DNA from: Burkholderia paludis
Lineage (GTDB): Bacteria > Pseudomonadota > Gammaproteobacteria > Burkholderiales > Burkholderiaceae
DNA length: 55,602 nt
Direction: 5' to 3'
NCBI RefSeq assembly: GCF_000732615.1
Contig: NZ_JPGL01000069.1
Span: 1-55,602, forward strand
The notes under the pieces are model-generated. The model worked only from the letters and a program-made list of their open reading frames with translations, ran no database searches and was not told where the DNA came from. Made by a program: the position numbers and the translations under genes. Below, in pieces: positions 8,261-17,148 of this stretch (positions are counted from its first letter, which is position 1; each line of letters starts with the position of its first letter).

Positions 8261-8809
8261 ATGGGAAATGAAAGACGTTACTATGATGCTGCTGAGCAAG
8301 GGCCTACTTGCGAGACCAGCCATCCTCGCTTTGTATCTCTCGCGTCTGAGTATTTTTATTATTCCGTGATCGACGATTTCAGCCCTTTCGGTAGTGATGA
8401 CGGTCATGACACGTTGCGGGCGCTGGAAGCCTGGTATCGAGGGGTAGAAGATGATCAGAGCATCACGGAATTTTTAACTGACCACCTTGCCGGTTGGGGG
8501 TTGGATGTGCCTTGGGAGAAAACTCGTGATGATCTGGAGATGCGGCGTCAGTGGCTAGACAAAGACGATATGCACGAGGTGTATTTCCAGAGTGACTGTC
8601 GAGCTATCGTTGCTACGGCCTTTGGGCAGCTGAAGATCGTTGGTCAGATCAATATTGAGCTTCTTGGGCGAGCAAAGACGGCAATATTAGATCAGTTATG
8701 GATGAATAAGCGTGCGTGCGATAAGTATCCAAATTGGCCCTACGCTGAGCAGCAAAAAGAACGATTTGAACATATGCTTTCGGCGCTAAACAAAGCGGTT
8801 GTTGAATAA
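8261..8809 (+). CDS. Orphan hypothetical protein, possible immunity gene
   Basis: A 182-residue soluble protein from ATG 8261, 18 bp after the LRR-like gene. It opens MGNERRYYDAAEQGPTCETSHPRF, has FYYSVIDDFSPFGSDDG, and is helical after that (RALEAWYRGVEDDQSITEFLTDHL). The layout suggests an additional immunity gene whose toxin has been lost, or a second immunity protein for cassette 7. The family is not recognised. Confidence 0.55.
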   Translation: MGNERRYYDAAEQGPTCETSHPRFVSLASEYFYYSVIDDFSPFGSDDGHDTLRALEAWYRGVEDDQSITEFLTDHLAGWGLDVPWEKTRDDLEMRRQWLDKDDMHEVYFQSDCRAIVATAFGQLKIVGQINIELLGRAKTAILDQLWMNKRACDKYPNWPYAEQQKERFEHMLSALNKAVVE

Positions 8810-8878
8810 TGTAGCAACGCAAGCGGCGAACGCCTATCCTTGTGACCCGATCGGCCGGCTGCTGGACGGGTCAAGGAG

Positions 8879-8920
8879 CCTCGGTATTACGATCCAAACA
8901 CGGGACGGTTTATCAACGAG
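8879..8920 (+). pseudogene. Rhs core scrap (eighth copy)
   Basis: Fourteen codons read PRYYDPNTGRFINE, matching the RYYDP..GRFISKD block of the seven upstream cassettes, then homology stops. It marks the site where another cassette was lost or overwritten. Confidence 0.6.
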
Positions 8921-8930
8921 TTTGCTGTAG

Positions 8931-9229
8931 ACGACTACGAAGAAAACCATCGAAGACATGCACCGCCTTGCTGAAAGCAAAGACGGTGCATGTCTTTCCG
9001 AAAAATATGCTCACTCGGGGGTACCGCTAGAGTGGCAATGTGCCAAGGGACATCGTTGGTGTACGACTCCCGCAGCTATTAGACAGGGTACATGGTGCCC
9101 GCACTGTAGTCATTCCAGGCGGCGCAATACGCTGGCGATGATGCAGGCGGTTGCAGCACGGCACGGAGGGCGCTGCCTTTCAGGCGAATATGCTGGCAGC
9201 TTCACCGCGCTTGAATGGGAGTGTGCGCT
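8931..9229 (+). pseudogene. Zinc-ribbon repeat protein fragment
   Basis: The frame from 8931 reads two tandem copies of a roughly 50-residue unit: AESKDGACLSEKYAHSGVPLEWQCAKGHRW..GTWCPHC, then AARHGGRCLSGEYAGSFTALEWECALG. Each unit has the W-x-C-x-x-GH and W-C-P-x-C cysteine pairs of probable zinc-ribbon repeat proteins found on mobile elements. The second unit breaks at about 9229, where the expected GHRW is replaced by unrelated sequence. There is no good start, so it is a double-ended fragment. Confidence 0.55.
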
Positions 9230-9613
9230 AGGGTACTCGCGTTCGCTCGCGAGTGCGTGGGCGCGATACCGCTCGAGCAGTCGCGGCATCTGGGCGTCGG
9301 CCAGTGGGGGTCCAGCCGGCAGGGCAGACGGTCGGGTGGTACGGGTGGGGCGCGTCGTCGCTCGCGGGCCGCAGGCCATGCGGCAGCCAGCGCTCGCCGG
9401 TCGTGTCGGCTGCGGCCCGGGCCGGGGCGACCAGGCGTCCATATTCGAGGGCGGCCAGCGGCAGGCGCGTGAGAGTGACCTCCTTGCCGGGCGTGTCGAG
9501 GCTCAGCCAGATTTCGGTCTTGTCGAACACAGGGCGCGCAGCTCGAGCGGCACCTTGCGGCGGAAGTAGAAGTGGCGGGAATCGGCGCGGATGGTCAGGT
9601 GGGGGTGTTTCAC
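9230..9613 (-). pseudogene. Decayed site-specific integrase, N-terminal part
   Basis: On the minus strand GTG 9613 begins KHPHLTIRADSRHFYFRRKVPLELRA, the typical opening of phage/island tyrosine recombinases that carry a 'YYFRRRVP' N-terminal domain. The frame then shifts near 9534 and continues as FDKTEIWLSLDTPGKEVTLTRL with LAALEYGRLV. A third frame near 9270 gives LLERYRAHALASE. The catalytic C-terminal half is absent. It lies on the 3' side of the tRNA-Met gene, the usual place for an integrase that targets a tRNA. This is inference from motif resemblance; no search was run. Confidence 0.55.
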
Positions 9614-9732
9614 GGTGTGCTCTCCACGGAAGGTAGTAGTGGCGTGTAGCACCCACGCTCCCAAAACCGCCTCGCGCCTAAAATGTTCGCCTGTTGGCGT
9701 CCGTTTTAGGTGAATTGCGCGGCTAGGAAAGC

Positions 9733-9770
9733 AAAAAAGCCGCTGAACCTTACGGAACAGCGGCTTTTTT
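9733..9770 (-). terminator. Bidirectional rho-independent terminator after tRNA-Met
   Basis: AAAAAAGCCGCTG and CAGCGGCTTTTTT form a 13-bp stem around a 12-base loop. It is just downstream of the minus-strand tRNA 3' end. Confidence 0.85.
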
Positions 9771-9778
9771 GGTGAAGC

Positions 9779-9855
<77 letters not shown>

Positions 9856-10014
9856 GAAGAATTGAATTATGCGGATCGACCGCCCGGCTGTCAACACCTT
9901 TTTTCATCTTTCGTAAAAAAAGTGACCGACGCACCCGTGCGGCCTCGTTCCAGCGCCGGCCGCCAGCCGCCGGAACGCATGCCCGGCAACCGGCAACCAC
10001 CCGCCGCTACGCCT

Positions 10015-11673
10015 TCAATCCTGCGCGTAGATGTTCGAGTCCTTCGTGTCCTTGACGAACAGCAGGCCGATCACGAACGTCGCCAGCGCGATCACGATCG
10101 GATACCAGAGCCCGGAATAGATGTCGCCCTTCGCCGCGACGATCGCGAACGCGGTCGCCGGCAGGAACCCGCCGAACCAGCCATTGCCGATGTGATAGGG
10201 CAGCGACATCGACGTGTAGCGGATCCGCGTCGGGAACATCTCGACCAGCATCGCGGCGATCGGGCCGTACACCATCGTCACGTAGATCACGAGGATCGTC
10301 AGGATCACGATCGTCATCGGCCAGTTGAGCTGCGCCGGGTCGGCCTTCGCCGGGTAGCCGGCCGCCTTCAGCGTCGACGCGAGCGTCTTGTCGAACGCCG
10401 CGCCCTGCGCCTTCGCGTCGGTCGCCTTGCCGTCATACGCGGGGATCACCGTGTCGCCGACCTTGATCTCGGCCATCGCGCCCGCCGGCGCCGCGACGTT
10501 CTCGTAGTTCAGGCCGGCTTTCGCGAGCGCGCTCTTCGCGATGTCGCACGAGTTCGTGAACTTCGACGTGCCCACCGGGTTGAACTGGAACGAGCAGGCG
10601 GCCGGGTCGGCGACGACCGTGATCGGCGCCTTCTGCGTCGCGAGTTCGAGCTGCGGGTTCGCGTAGTGCGTGAGCGCCTTGAACAGCGGGAAGTAGGTCA
10701 GCGCCGCGATCAGGCAGCCCGCGAGGATGATCGGCTTGCGCCCGATCTTGTCCGACAGCGAACCGAAGAACAGGAAGAACGGCGTACCGATCAGCAGGGC
10801 GATCGCGATCAGGATGTTGGCGCTCGCGCCGTCGACCTTCAGCGTCTGCGTGAGGAAGAACAGCGCATAGAACTGGCCCGTGTACCACACGACGGCCTGG
10901 CCGGCCGTCAGGCCGACGAGCGCGAGGATCACGATCTTCAGGTTCTTCCACTGGCCGAACGCTTCGGTCAGCGGCGCCTTCGACGTCTTGCCTTCCGCCT
11001 TGATGCGCAGGAACACCGGCGACTCGTTCAACTGCATCCGGATCCACACCGACACAGCGAGCAGCAGGATCGATGCGACGAACGGCACGCGCCAGCCCCA
11101 GCTGCCGAACGCTTCCTCGCCGATGAACGTGCGCACGCCGAGGATCACGAGCAGCGACAGGAACAGGCCGAGCGTCGCGGTCGTCTGGATCCACGCGGTG
11201 TAGAAGCCGCGGCGGTTCGCCGGCGCATGCTCGGCGACGTAGGTCGCCGCGCCGCCGTACTCGCCGCCGAGCGCGAGGCCCTGCAGCAGCCGCATCGCGA
11301 TGAAGATCACGGGCGCGGCGATGCCGATCGACGCGTAGCCGGGCAGGAAGCCGACCACGAACGTCGAGATGCCCATGATCACGATCGTCACGAGGAACGT
11401 GTGCTTGCGGCCGACGAGGTCGCCGAGCCGTCCGAACACGATCGCGCCGAACGGCCGCACCGCAAAGCCGGCCGCGAAGCCGAGCAGCGTGAAGATGAAG
11501 GCGGCGGTCGGATTGACGCCGGAGAAGAAGCTCTTGCTGATGTAGGCCGCGAGCGAGCCGGCCAGGTAAAAGTCGTACCACTCGAACACGGTGCCGAGCG
11601 ACGACGCGAAGATCACCTTCTTCTCTTCGCCCGTCATCGGCGAGTGCGAAATTTGCCCGCCTAACGTTGCCAT
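10015..11673 (-). CDS. MFS transporter, metabolite:H+ symporter (MHS) family
   Basis: A 552-residue inner-membrane transporter. Residues about 20-215 form the first six helices with the MHS signature (GTVFEWYDFYLAGSLA, RPFGAIVFGRLGDLVGRKHTF, GLALGGEYGGAATYVAEHAP). The second half starts near 250 and ends with FPTRIRYTSMSLPYHIGNGWFGG. Between the predicted ninth and tenth helices sits an extra loop of roughly 115 residues with two cysteines, on the periplasmic side by MFS topology. Typical MHS proteins are about 430-450 residues, so this is an enlarged member. The substrate is unknown; the family moves organic acids or osmolytes. The start MATLGG is preceded by GGAGACGATTC. Confidence 0.9.
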   Translation of the reverse strand: MATLGGQISHSPMTGEEKKVIFASSLGTVFEWYDFYLAGSLAAYISKSFFSGVNPTAAFIFTLLGFAAGFAVRPFGAIVFGRLGDLVGRKHTFLVTIVIMGISTFVVGFLPGYASIGIAAPVIFIAMRLLQGLALGGEYGGAATYVAEHAPANRRGFYTAWIQTTATLGLFLSLLVILGVRTFIGEEAFGSWGWRVPFVASILLLAVSVWIRMQLNESPVFLRIKAEGKTSKAPLTEAFGQWKNLKIVILALVGLTAGQAVVWYTGQFYALFFLTQTLKVDGASANILIAIALLIGTPFFLFFGSLSDKIGRKPIILAGCLIAALTYFPLFKALTHYANPQLELATQKAPITVVADPAACSFQFNPVGTSKFTNSCDIAKSALAKAGLNYENVAAPAGAMAEIKVGDTVIPAYDGKATDAKAQGAAFDKTLASTLKAAGYPAKADPAQLNWPMTIVILTILVIYVTMVYGPIAAMLVEMFPTRIRYTSMSLPYHIGNGWFGGFLPATAFAIVAAKGDIYSGLWYPIVIALATFVIGLLFVKDTKDSNIYAQD

Positions 11674-11899
11674 GAATCGTCTCCAAGTCGCTTGATATAG
11701 ATGTGCGGCCGCCGTGGGTGGGCGGGCCTGTCGACGATTATTGGTATGGAAACTTACGGCGGACTGACTCGCGCGTACAAAACGAATGCGCGTTAACCCG
11801 CGCGGAATCGGCCGGTTTTTGTGTGGATCATGGTGCGAACGTCGTGTAAAACGCCGGTTTCGATGCGATCGCGGCGGGCCGTGGCGGTGCGCGTCAGGG

Positions 11900-13447
11900 T
11901 TAATCCGGGGCGGTGCCTGCCAGCGGCAGGCTGACGCGCACGAGCGTGCCGGCGAGGCGCGGCGCGTGCTGGTAGACGTGATCGTCGAGCGTCAGCGTGC
12001 CGCCGTGCTGTGCGGCAATCTCGCGCACGATCGCGAGCCCGAGGCCGCTGCCGTCGCCTTCGCGGCCGAGGATCCGGTAGAAGCGCTCGACGACGCGCTC
12101 GCGTTCGGCGGCCGGGATGCCCGGCCCCGTATCCTCGACTTCGAGATGCGCGAACCGCGCGGTCGGGTCGGCGTGCACGCGTACGGTGATGCGGCCGCCT
12201 TCGGGCGTGTAGCGGATCGCATTGTCGATCAGGTTGCCGAGCATCTCGCGCAGCATCACCGGATTGCCGTCGACGTCGAGCGGCGCATCGTCGGGCGGCC
12301 CTTCGTAGCCGAGATCCATCCGCTTCGCGAGCGCGGCCTGCACCCAGTCGCGTACGGCGCGCCGCGCCAGCGCGGCAATCTCGACCGGCTCGAAGGTCAG
12401 CCCGCTGGCGCGGTTCTCGGCGCGCGCCAGCGCGAGCAGTTGCGTGACGAGCCGCGCGGCCTGTTCGGAGCTCGTCGCGATCTGTTCGAGCGAGCGCTGC
12501 ACGTCGGGCGGGACGGGGTGGCGCAGGGCGAACTCGGCCTGCGTGCGCAAGCCCGCGAGCGGCGTCTTCATCTGGTGCGCGGCGTCGGCGATGAAGCGCT
12601 TCTGCAGCGCCATGTTCTGTTCGAGGCGCGCGAGCAGGTCGTTGAACGACGTGACGAGCGGCTCGATCTCGGGCGGCGCGCGCTGCGCCTCGACGGGCGA
12701 CAGGTCGTCGGGCCGCCGCGCGCGGATGTGCGCCTGCAGCGCGTTGAGCGGCGCGAGCCCGCGCGACAGGCCGAACCAGACCAGCAGGATCGCGAGCGGC
12801 AGGATCACGAACTGCGGCAGGATCACACCCTTGATGATGTCGTTCGCGAGCGCGTTGCGCTTGTCCAGCGTTTCGCCGACCTGCACGAGCACGGGCTGCG
12901 TGCCGCTCGCTTGCGGCAGCGCGACCGTCGTATACGCGACGCGCACGTCGTTGCCGCGCAGCAGGTCGTCGCGAAACACGACGACGCCGGGCGGCGGGCG
13001 GTCCTCGTCGCGCGGCAGCGGCATGTCTGCCTCGCCCGCGACCAGCTCGCCGCGCGTGCCGAGCACCTGGAAGTAAACGCTGTCGACGTTGTCCGCGCGC
13101 AGGAAGTCGCGGGTCTGCTCCGGCAGCGTCAGCTCGGCCACGCCGTTGACCGGGTGAATCTGCCGCGCGAGCACGTAGGCGTTGGTCTCGAGCGAGCGGT
13201 CGAACGGGCCGTTCGCGATCGTTTTCGCGACGAGATAGGTGACGGCGATGCTCATCGGCCACAGGAGCAGCAGCGGTGCGAGCATCCAGTCGAGGATCTC
13301 GCCGAACAGCGAGCGCGGGCGTGGCGCCTCGGGCGCATCGGTTGCGTCGGGCGGCGCGAACGGGTTCTCGTAGCGCGCGTCGCGCGCCTCGTCGGCGGCC
13401 GACTGCGGCGCGCCGGTCGAGTGGCGGGAAGGGGCCGGCGTGGCCAT
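11900..13447 (-). CDS. Sensor histidine kinase, TctE-like
   Basis: A 515-residue membrane kinase starting at ATG 13447, 17 bp after the regulator stop. After a Pro/Ala-rich cytoplasmic tail there is one helix (ILDWMLAPLLLLWPMSIAVTYLV), a periplasmic sensor of the TctE N-terminal type (FDRSLETNAYVLARQIH), and a second helix near 210 residues further. A HAMP-like linker follows, then the H-box FIADAAHQMKTPLAGLRTQ, the N-box NLIDNAIRYTPEGG, and ATP-lid motifs DTGPGI and GSGLGLAIV. It presumably phosphorylates the regulator encoded upstream. TctE relatives sense carboxylates, but the signal here is not known. Confidence 0.9.
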   Translation of the reverse strand: MATPAPSRHSTGAPQSAADEARDARYENPFAPPDATDAPEAPRPRSLFGEILDWMLAPLLLLWPMSIAVTYLVAKTIANGPFDRSLETNAYVLARQIHPVNGVAELTLPEQTRDFLRADNVDSVYFQVLGTRGELVAGEADMPLPRDEDRPPPGVVVFRDDLLRGNDVRVAYTTVALPQASGTQPVLVQVGETLDKRNALANDIIKGVILPQFVILPLAILLVWFGLSRGLAPLNALQAHIRARRPDDLSPVEAQRAPPEIEPLVTSFNDLLARLEQNMALQKRFIADAAHQMKTPLAGLRTQAEFALRHPVPPDVQRSLEQIATSSEQAARLVTQLLALARAENRASGLTFEPVEIAALARRAVRDWVQAALAKRMDLGYEGPPDDAPLDVDGNPVMLREMLGNLIDNAIRYTPEGGRITVRVHADPTARFAHLEVEDTGPGIPAAERERVVERFYRILGREGDGSGLGLAIVREIAAQHGGTLTLDDHVYQHAPRLAGTLVRVSLPLAGTAPD

Positions 13448-13464
13448 CGCGACGACGCGCGGTG

Positions 13465-14193
13465 TCAGCGCAGCGGCGTGCCGGCCACCGCGGGCTGGGG
13501 CGCCGTCGCGTCGGCCGGCGCGGCGGGCGCGACTTTCTCGAGGCAATAGCCGAGGCCGCGCACGGTCGAGATCCGGACGCCACTCGGTTCGATCTTCTTG
13601 CGCAGCCGGTGCACGTAGACTTCGATCGCGTTGTTGCTGACTTCCTCGCCCCATTCGCACAGATGGTCGACGAGCTGTTCCTTCGACACGAGCCGGCCGA
13701 TCCGCTGCAGCAGCACTTCGAGCAGGCCGAGCTCGCGCGCCGAAAGATCGAGCACGTGATCGTTCGCATAGGCGATGCGGCCGACCTGGTCGAACGCGAG
13801 CGAGCCGTGGCGCACGACGGTCGGGCCGCCGCCCGCGCCGCGCCGGGTCAGCGCGCGCACGCGCGCCTCGAGCTCGTTGAGTGCGAACGGCTTGGCCATG
13901 TAGTCGTCGGCGCCGAGGTCGAGCCCCTTCACACGCTCGTCGACGCTGTCGGCGGCGGTGAGGATCAGCACGGGGAGGTTGGAATTGCGGGCGCGCAGCC
14001 GCTTGAGCACCTCGAGCCCGGACATCTTCGGCAGCCCGAGATCGAGGATCAGCAGGTCGAAGGTCTGCATCGACAGCGCCGTATCGGCGTCGACGCCGTT
14101 CTTCACGTGGTCGACCGCATAGCCCGATTGGCGGAGTGACCGGGTGAGGCCGTCCGCGAGTATGCTGTCGTCTTCCGCGATGAGAATTCGCAT
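13465..14193 (-). CDS. OmpR/PhoB-family response regulator, TctD-like
   Basis: A 242-residue regulator starting at ATG 14193. The receiver domain spans residues 1-115 with the acidic pocket EDD at 7-9, the phosphoacceptor Asp51 in LLILDLGLPKMSG, and K in KPFALNELEARV. A winged-helix DNA-binding domain follows (LSARELGLLEVLLQRIGRLVSKEQL, NAIEVYVHRLRKKIEPSGVRI.TVRGLGY). An Ala/Pro-rich tail of about 25 residues ends the protein. It is the first gene of the pair with the kinase and is divergent from recA. Confidence 0.92.
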   Translation of the reverse strand: MRILIAEDDSILADGLTRSLRQSGYAVDHVKNGVDADTALSMQTFDLLILDLGLPKMSGLEVLKRLRARNSNLPVLILTAADSVDERVKGLDLGADDYMAKPFALNELEARVRALTRRGAGGGPTVVRHGSLAFDQVGRIAYANDHVLDLSARELGLLEVLLQRIGRLVSKEQLVDHLCEWGEEVSNNAIEVYVHRLRKKIEPSGVRISTVRGLGYCLEKVAPAAPADATAPQPAVAGTPLR

Positions 14194-14278
14194 GGTGCTG
14201 ACCGATGGCCGGCAGGGCGTTCGCGCCGGCCGGCTGTCTCCGAAGTGATTCGTGTACAACGCAGCCTGCATTGCGGGC

Positions 14279-14307
14279 TTGCACAAAACACTGTTTTTTT
14301 ATACAGT
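14279..14307 (+). promoter_or_regulatory. recA promoter
   Basis: TTGCAC (14279-14284) and TACAGT (14302-14307) are separated by 17 bp and lie 75-105 bp before recA. The LexA box overlaps the spacer and -10, so repressor binding would exclude RNA polymerase. Hexamers are read by eye. Confidence 0.55.
14291..14306 (+). promoter_or_regulatory. LexA (SOS) box of recA
   Basis: CTGT-N8-ACAG with a T-rich spacer, a perfect match to the proteobacterial LexA consensus core. It sits in the recA promoter, so recA is expected to be SOS-inducible. recX, overlapping recA, should follow. Confidence 0.9.
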
Positions 14308-14382
14308 GTCTGCATTCGTGGGCGGCGCTTGAAAGCGGGCGCGCCTTTAACAGACGCTGCTCATCATAGCAAAGGACGATTC

Positions 14383-15452
<1,070 letters not shown>

Positions 15453-15456
<4 letters not shown>

Positions 15457-16325
15457 TGGTCGGGCGCCGAGGTCAGGCTGGCGAACCGGAAGAGAGCGAC
15501 GCGCCCGAAGCGGCGGGTCGCTCCGGCCGGCGAGCGGGATCCTCGGGCGCCAACCGGCGGCCTGCAGGCAGCGATGCCGCAGGCCGCACCGCGACGAGGG
15601 CATCCGACGATGCCCTCGTTTCGTTTGAGATTGCCGCGCCGGACGATCCGTTCGACGACGACGAATCGTTCGATGCGCACGACCGCTCCCGTCGGCGTGT
15701 TTCCGGCGTCAGTTTTCCGGGCGATCGTGCATCCGGTGCGGCGTCGCCGGCCAGGGAAGACGTCTATACGCGCAGCAGCCAGCATCCGCGCCGCACGCGC
15801 CGCGCGTCCGGCACTTCCGCCGGCGCTTCGTCCGGCGATGCGCCGGGCACGGGCGAGCGCAAATCGTCGAAGCCGCCGCGGTCGTTGAAGGGCCGCGCGC
15901 TCGGCTATCTGTCCAGGCGCGAATACAGCCGCGCGGAACTCGCACGCAAGCTCGCACCCTACGCCGGCGAAGACGAATCCATCGAGCCGGTGCTCGATGC
16001 ACTCGAAAAGGAAGGCTGGCTGTCCGACGCGCGCTTTGCCGAGAGCCTCGTGCATCGCCGCGGGTCGCGTGTCGGCGTCGCGCGCATCGTCAGCGAACTG
16101 AAGCGCCATGCGGTCGGCGACACGCTCGTCGAAGAGGTGAGTACCCAGCTTCGCGAGACCGAATGGGCGCGTGCGCAGGCCGTCTGGCGCAAGAAATTCG
16201 GTGCACTGCCGCAAACGCCGGCCGAGCGTGCGAAGCAGGCGCGCTTTCTGGCCGCGCGCGGCTTCTCGAGCGCGACCATCGTGAAGTTGCTGAAGGTCGG
16301 CGACGATTTCCCGATCGACGACTGA
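15453..16325 (+). CDS. recX: Regulatory protein RecX with long N-terminal extension
   Basis: A 290-residue protein whose GTG 15453 or ATG 15456 overlaps the recA stop. Residues 1 to about 140 are low-complexity (Ser, Arg, Ala, Asp-rich, with FDDDESFD) and look disordered. RecX proper begins near ALGYLSRREYSRAELARKL, continues VLDALEKEGWLSDARFAESLVHRR, and ends ARFLAARGFSSATIVKLLK. These are the tandem three-helix repeats that bind the RecA filament and restrain it. The usual length is about 150-170 residues, so the first half is an addition. The overlap implies coupling to recA. Confidence 0.92.
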
Positions 16326-16333
16326 GCAGGCCG

Positions 16334-16357
16334 ATCGCGCGCGTGGCGCGCGATTTT
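16334..16357 (+). terminator. Terminator after recX
   Basis: ATCGCGCGC and GCGCGCGAT pair around GTG, followed by TTT. It ends the recA-recX unit. Confidence 0.7.
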
Positions 16358-16471
16358 GCTGCAATGCAACCGCTTCCGGACAGGCGGGAATACCCGCCGT
16401 CGCGTCAAACTGTCTCAAATACCCAATATGCTAAAATTCATGGGTTTTCCTCTTCGGCCTCAACCTCCAGC

Positions 16472-17080
16472 ATGCCGCTATCCGAGCCCGTGCCCCGTCA
16501 GTTGCGACATCGACGCGCAATCCGAGCGGAAGCTTACGAGCGCGGCGACGGCTTGTGGGATATCGAAGCCTGCCTGACCGACCACAAGCCGCGCGATGTC
16601 GCGCTTGCGTCGGGCATCCGGCCCCAGGGCCTGCCGATCCACGAACTCTGGCTGCGCGTGACTATCGATCGTGAACTCAATGTCGTCGACGCCGAAGCGT
16701 CTTCGGAATGGGTGCCCTATCCCGGTCAGTGTCAATCCGCTCCTCCCGCCTATCGGGCCCTCATCGGGCTCAATCTCTTCCGCCATTTCCGCCGCGATGC
16801 GAACCGGCTTCTCGCCGGCGTCGCAGGCTGTTCCCATCTCACCGAACTGTGCGCCGTGCTGCCGACCGCAGCGATCCAGGCGTTCGCCGGTGACGTGTGG
16901 AACGTGCGCGAGGAGGGCGGTGAAGGGCCGGATCATGACGGCGTGCATGCCGAACCGCCTTTCCAGCTCGGCCGCTGCCGGGCGCTGCGGTTCGACGGCG
17001 AGGTCGTGCGGCAGTACTACCCGCGCTGGTATGGCGCGAGCCGGCCGGACCTGCCCGGTGAGGGCAGCACGAAGGAATGA
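16472..17080 (+). CDS. DUF2889 family protein
   Basis: A 202-residue soluble protein from ATG 16472 (MPLSEPVPRQLRHRRAIRAE). It shows the DUF2889 pattern: RGDGLWDIEACLTDHKPRD, PIHELWLRVTIDRELNVVDAEA, then CHLTELCAVLP-like segments. The biochemical role of the family is unknown to me. It stands alone between the recX terminator and sucC; a TATGCTAAAAT stretch 35-45 bp upstream may hold its -10. Confidence 0.8.
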   Translation: MPLSEPVPRQLRHRRAIRAEAYERGDGLWDIEACLTDHKPRDVALASGIRPQGLPIHELWLRVTIDRELNVVDAEASSEWVPYPGQCQSAPPAYRALIGLNLFRHFRRDANRLLAGVAGCSHLTELCAVLPTAAIQAFAGDVWNVREEGGEGPDHDGVHAEPPFQLGRCRALRFDGEVVRQYYPRWYGASRPDLPGEGSTKE

Positions 17081-17148
17081 ACGGAAATCATTCGAAGAAG
17101 CGTCTTAAGCGACTTTTCATCCAACTCTCAGACTGAAGGGAATCACGC

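Noticed and set aside
8931..9569. Continuous 203-residue + strand frame across the zinc-ribbon fragment
   Set aside because: After about 9229 the frame loses the Cys pattern and runs antisense to the integrase remnant, so only the first part is real.
9862..11664. A 600-residue open frame on the + strand
   Set aside because: It is Arg/Asp/Glu-rich with no domain pattern and mirrors the MFS transporter frame on the other strand, a common artefact of GC-rich codon use.
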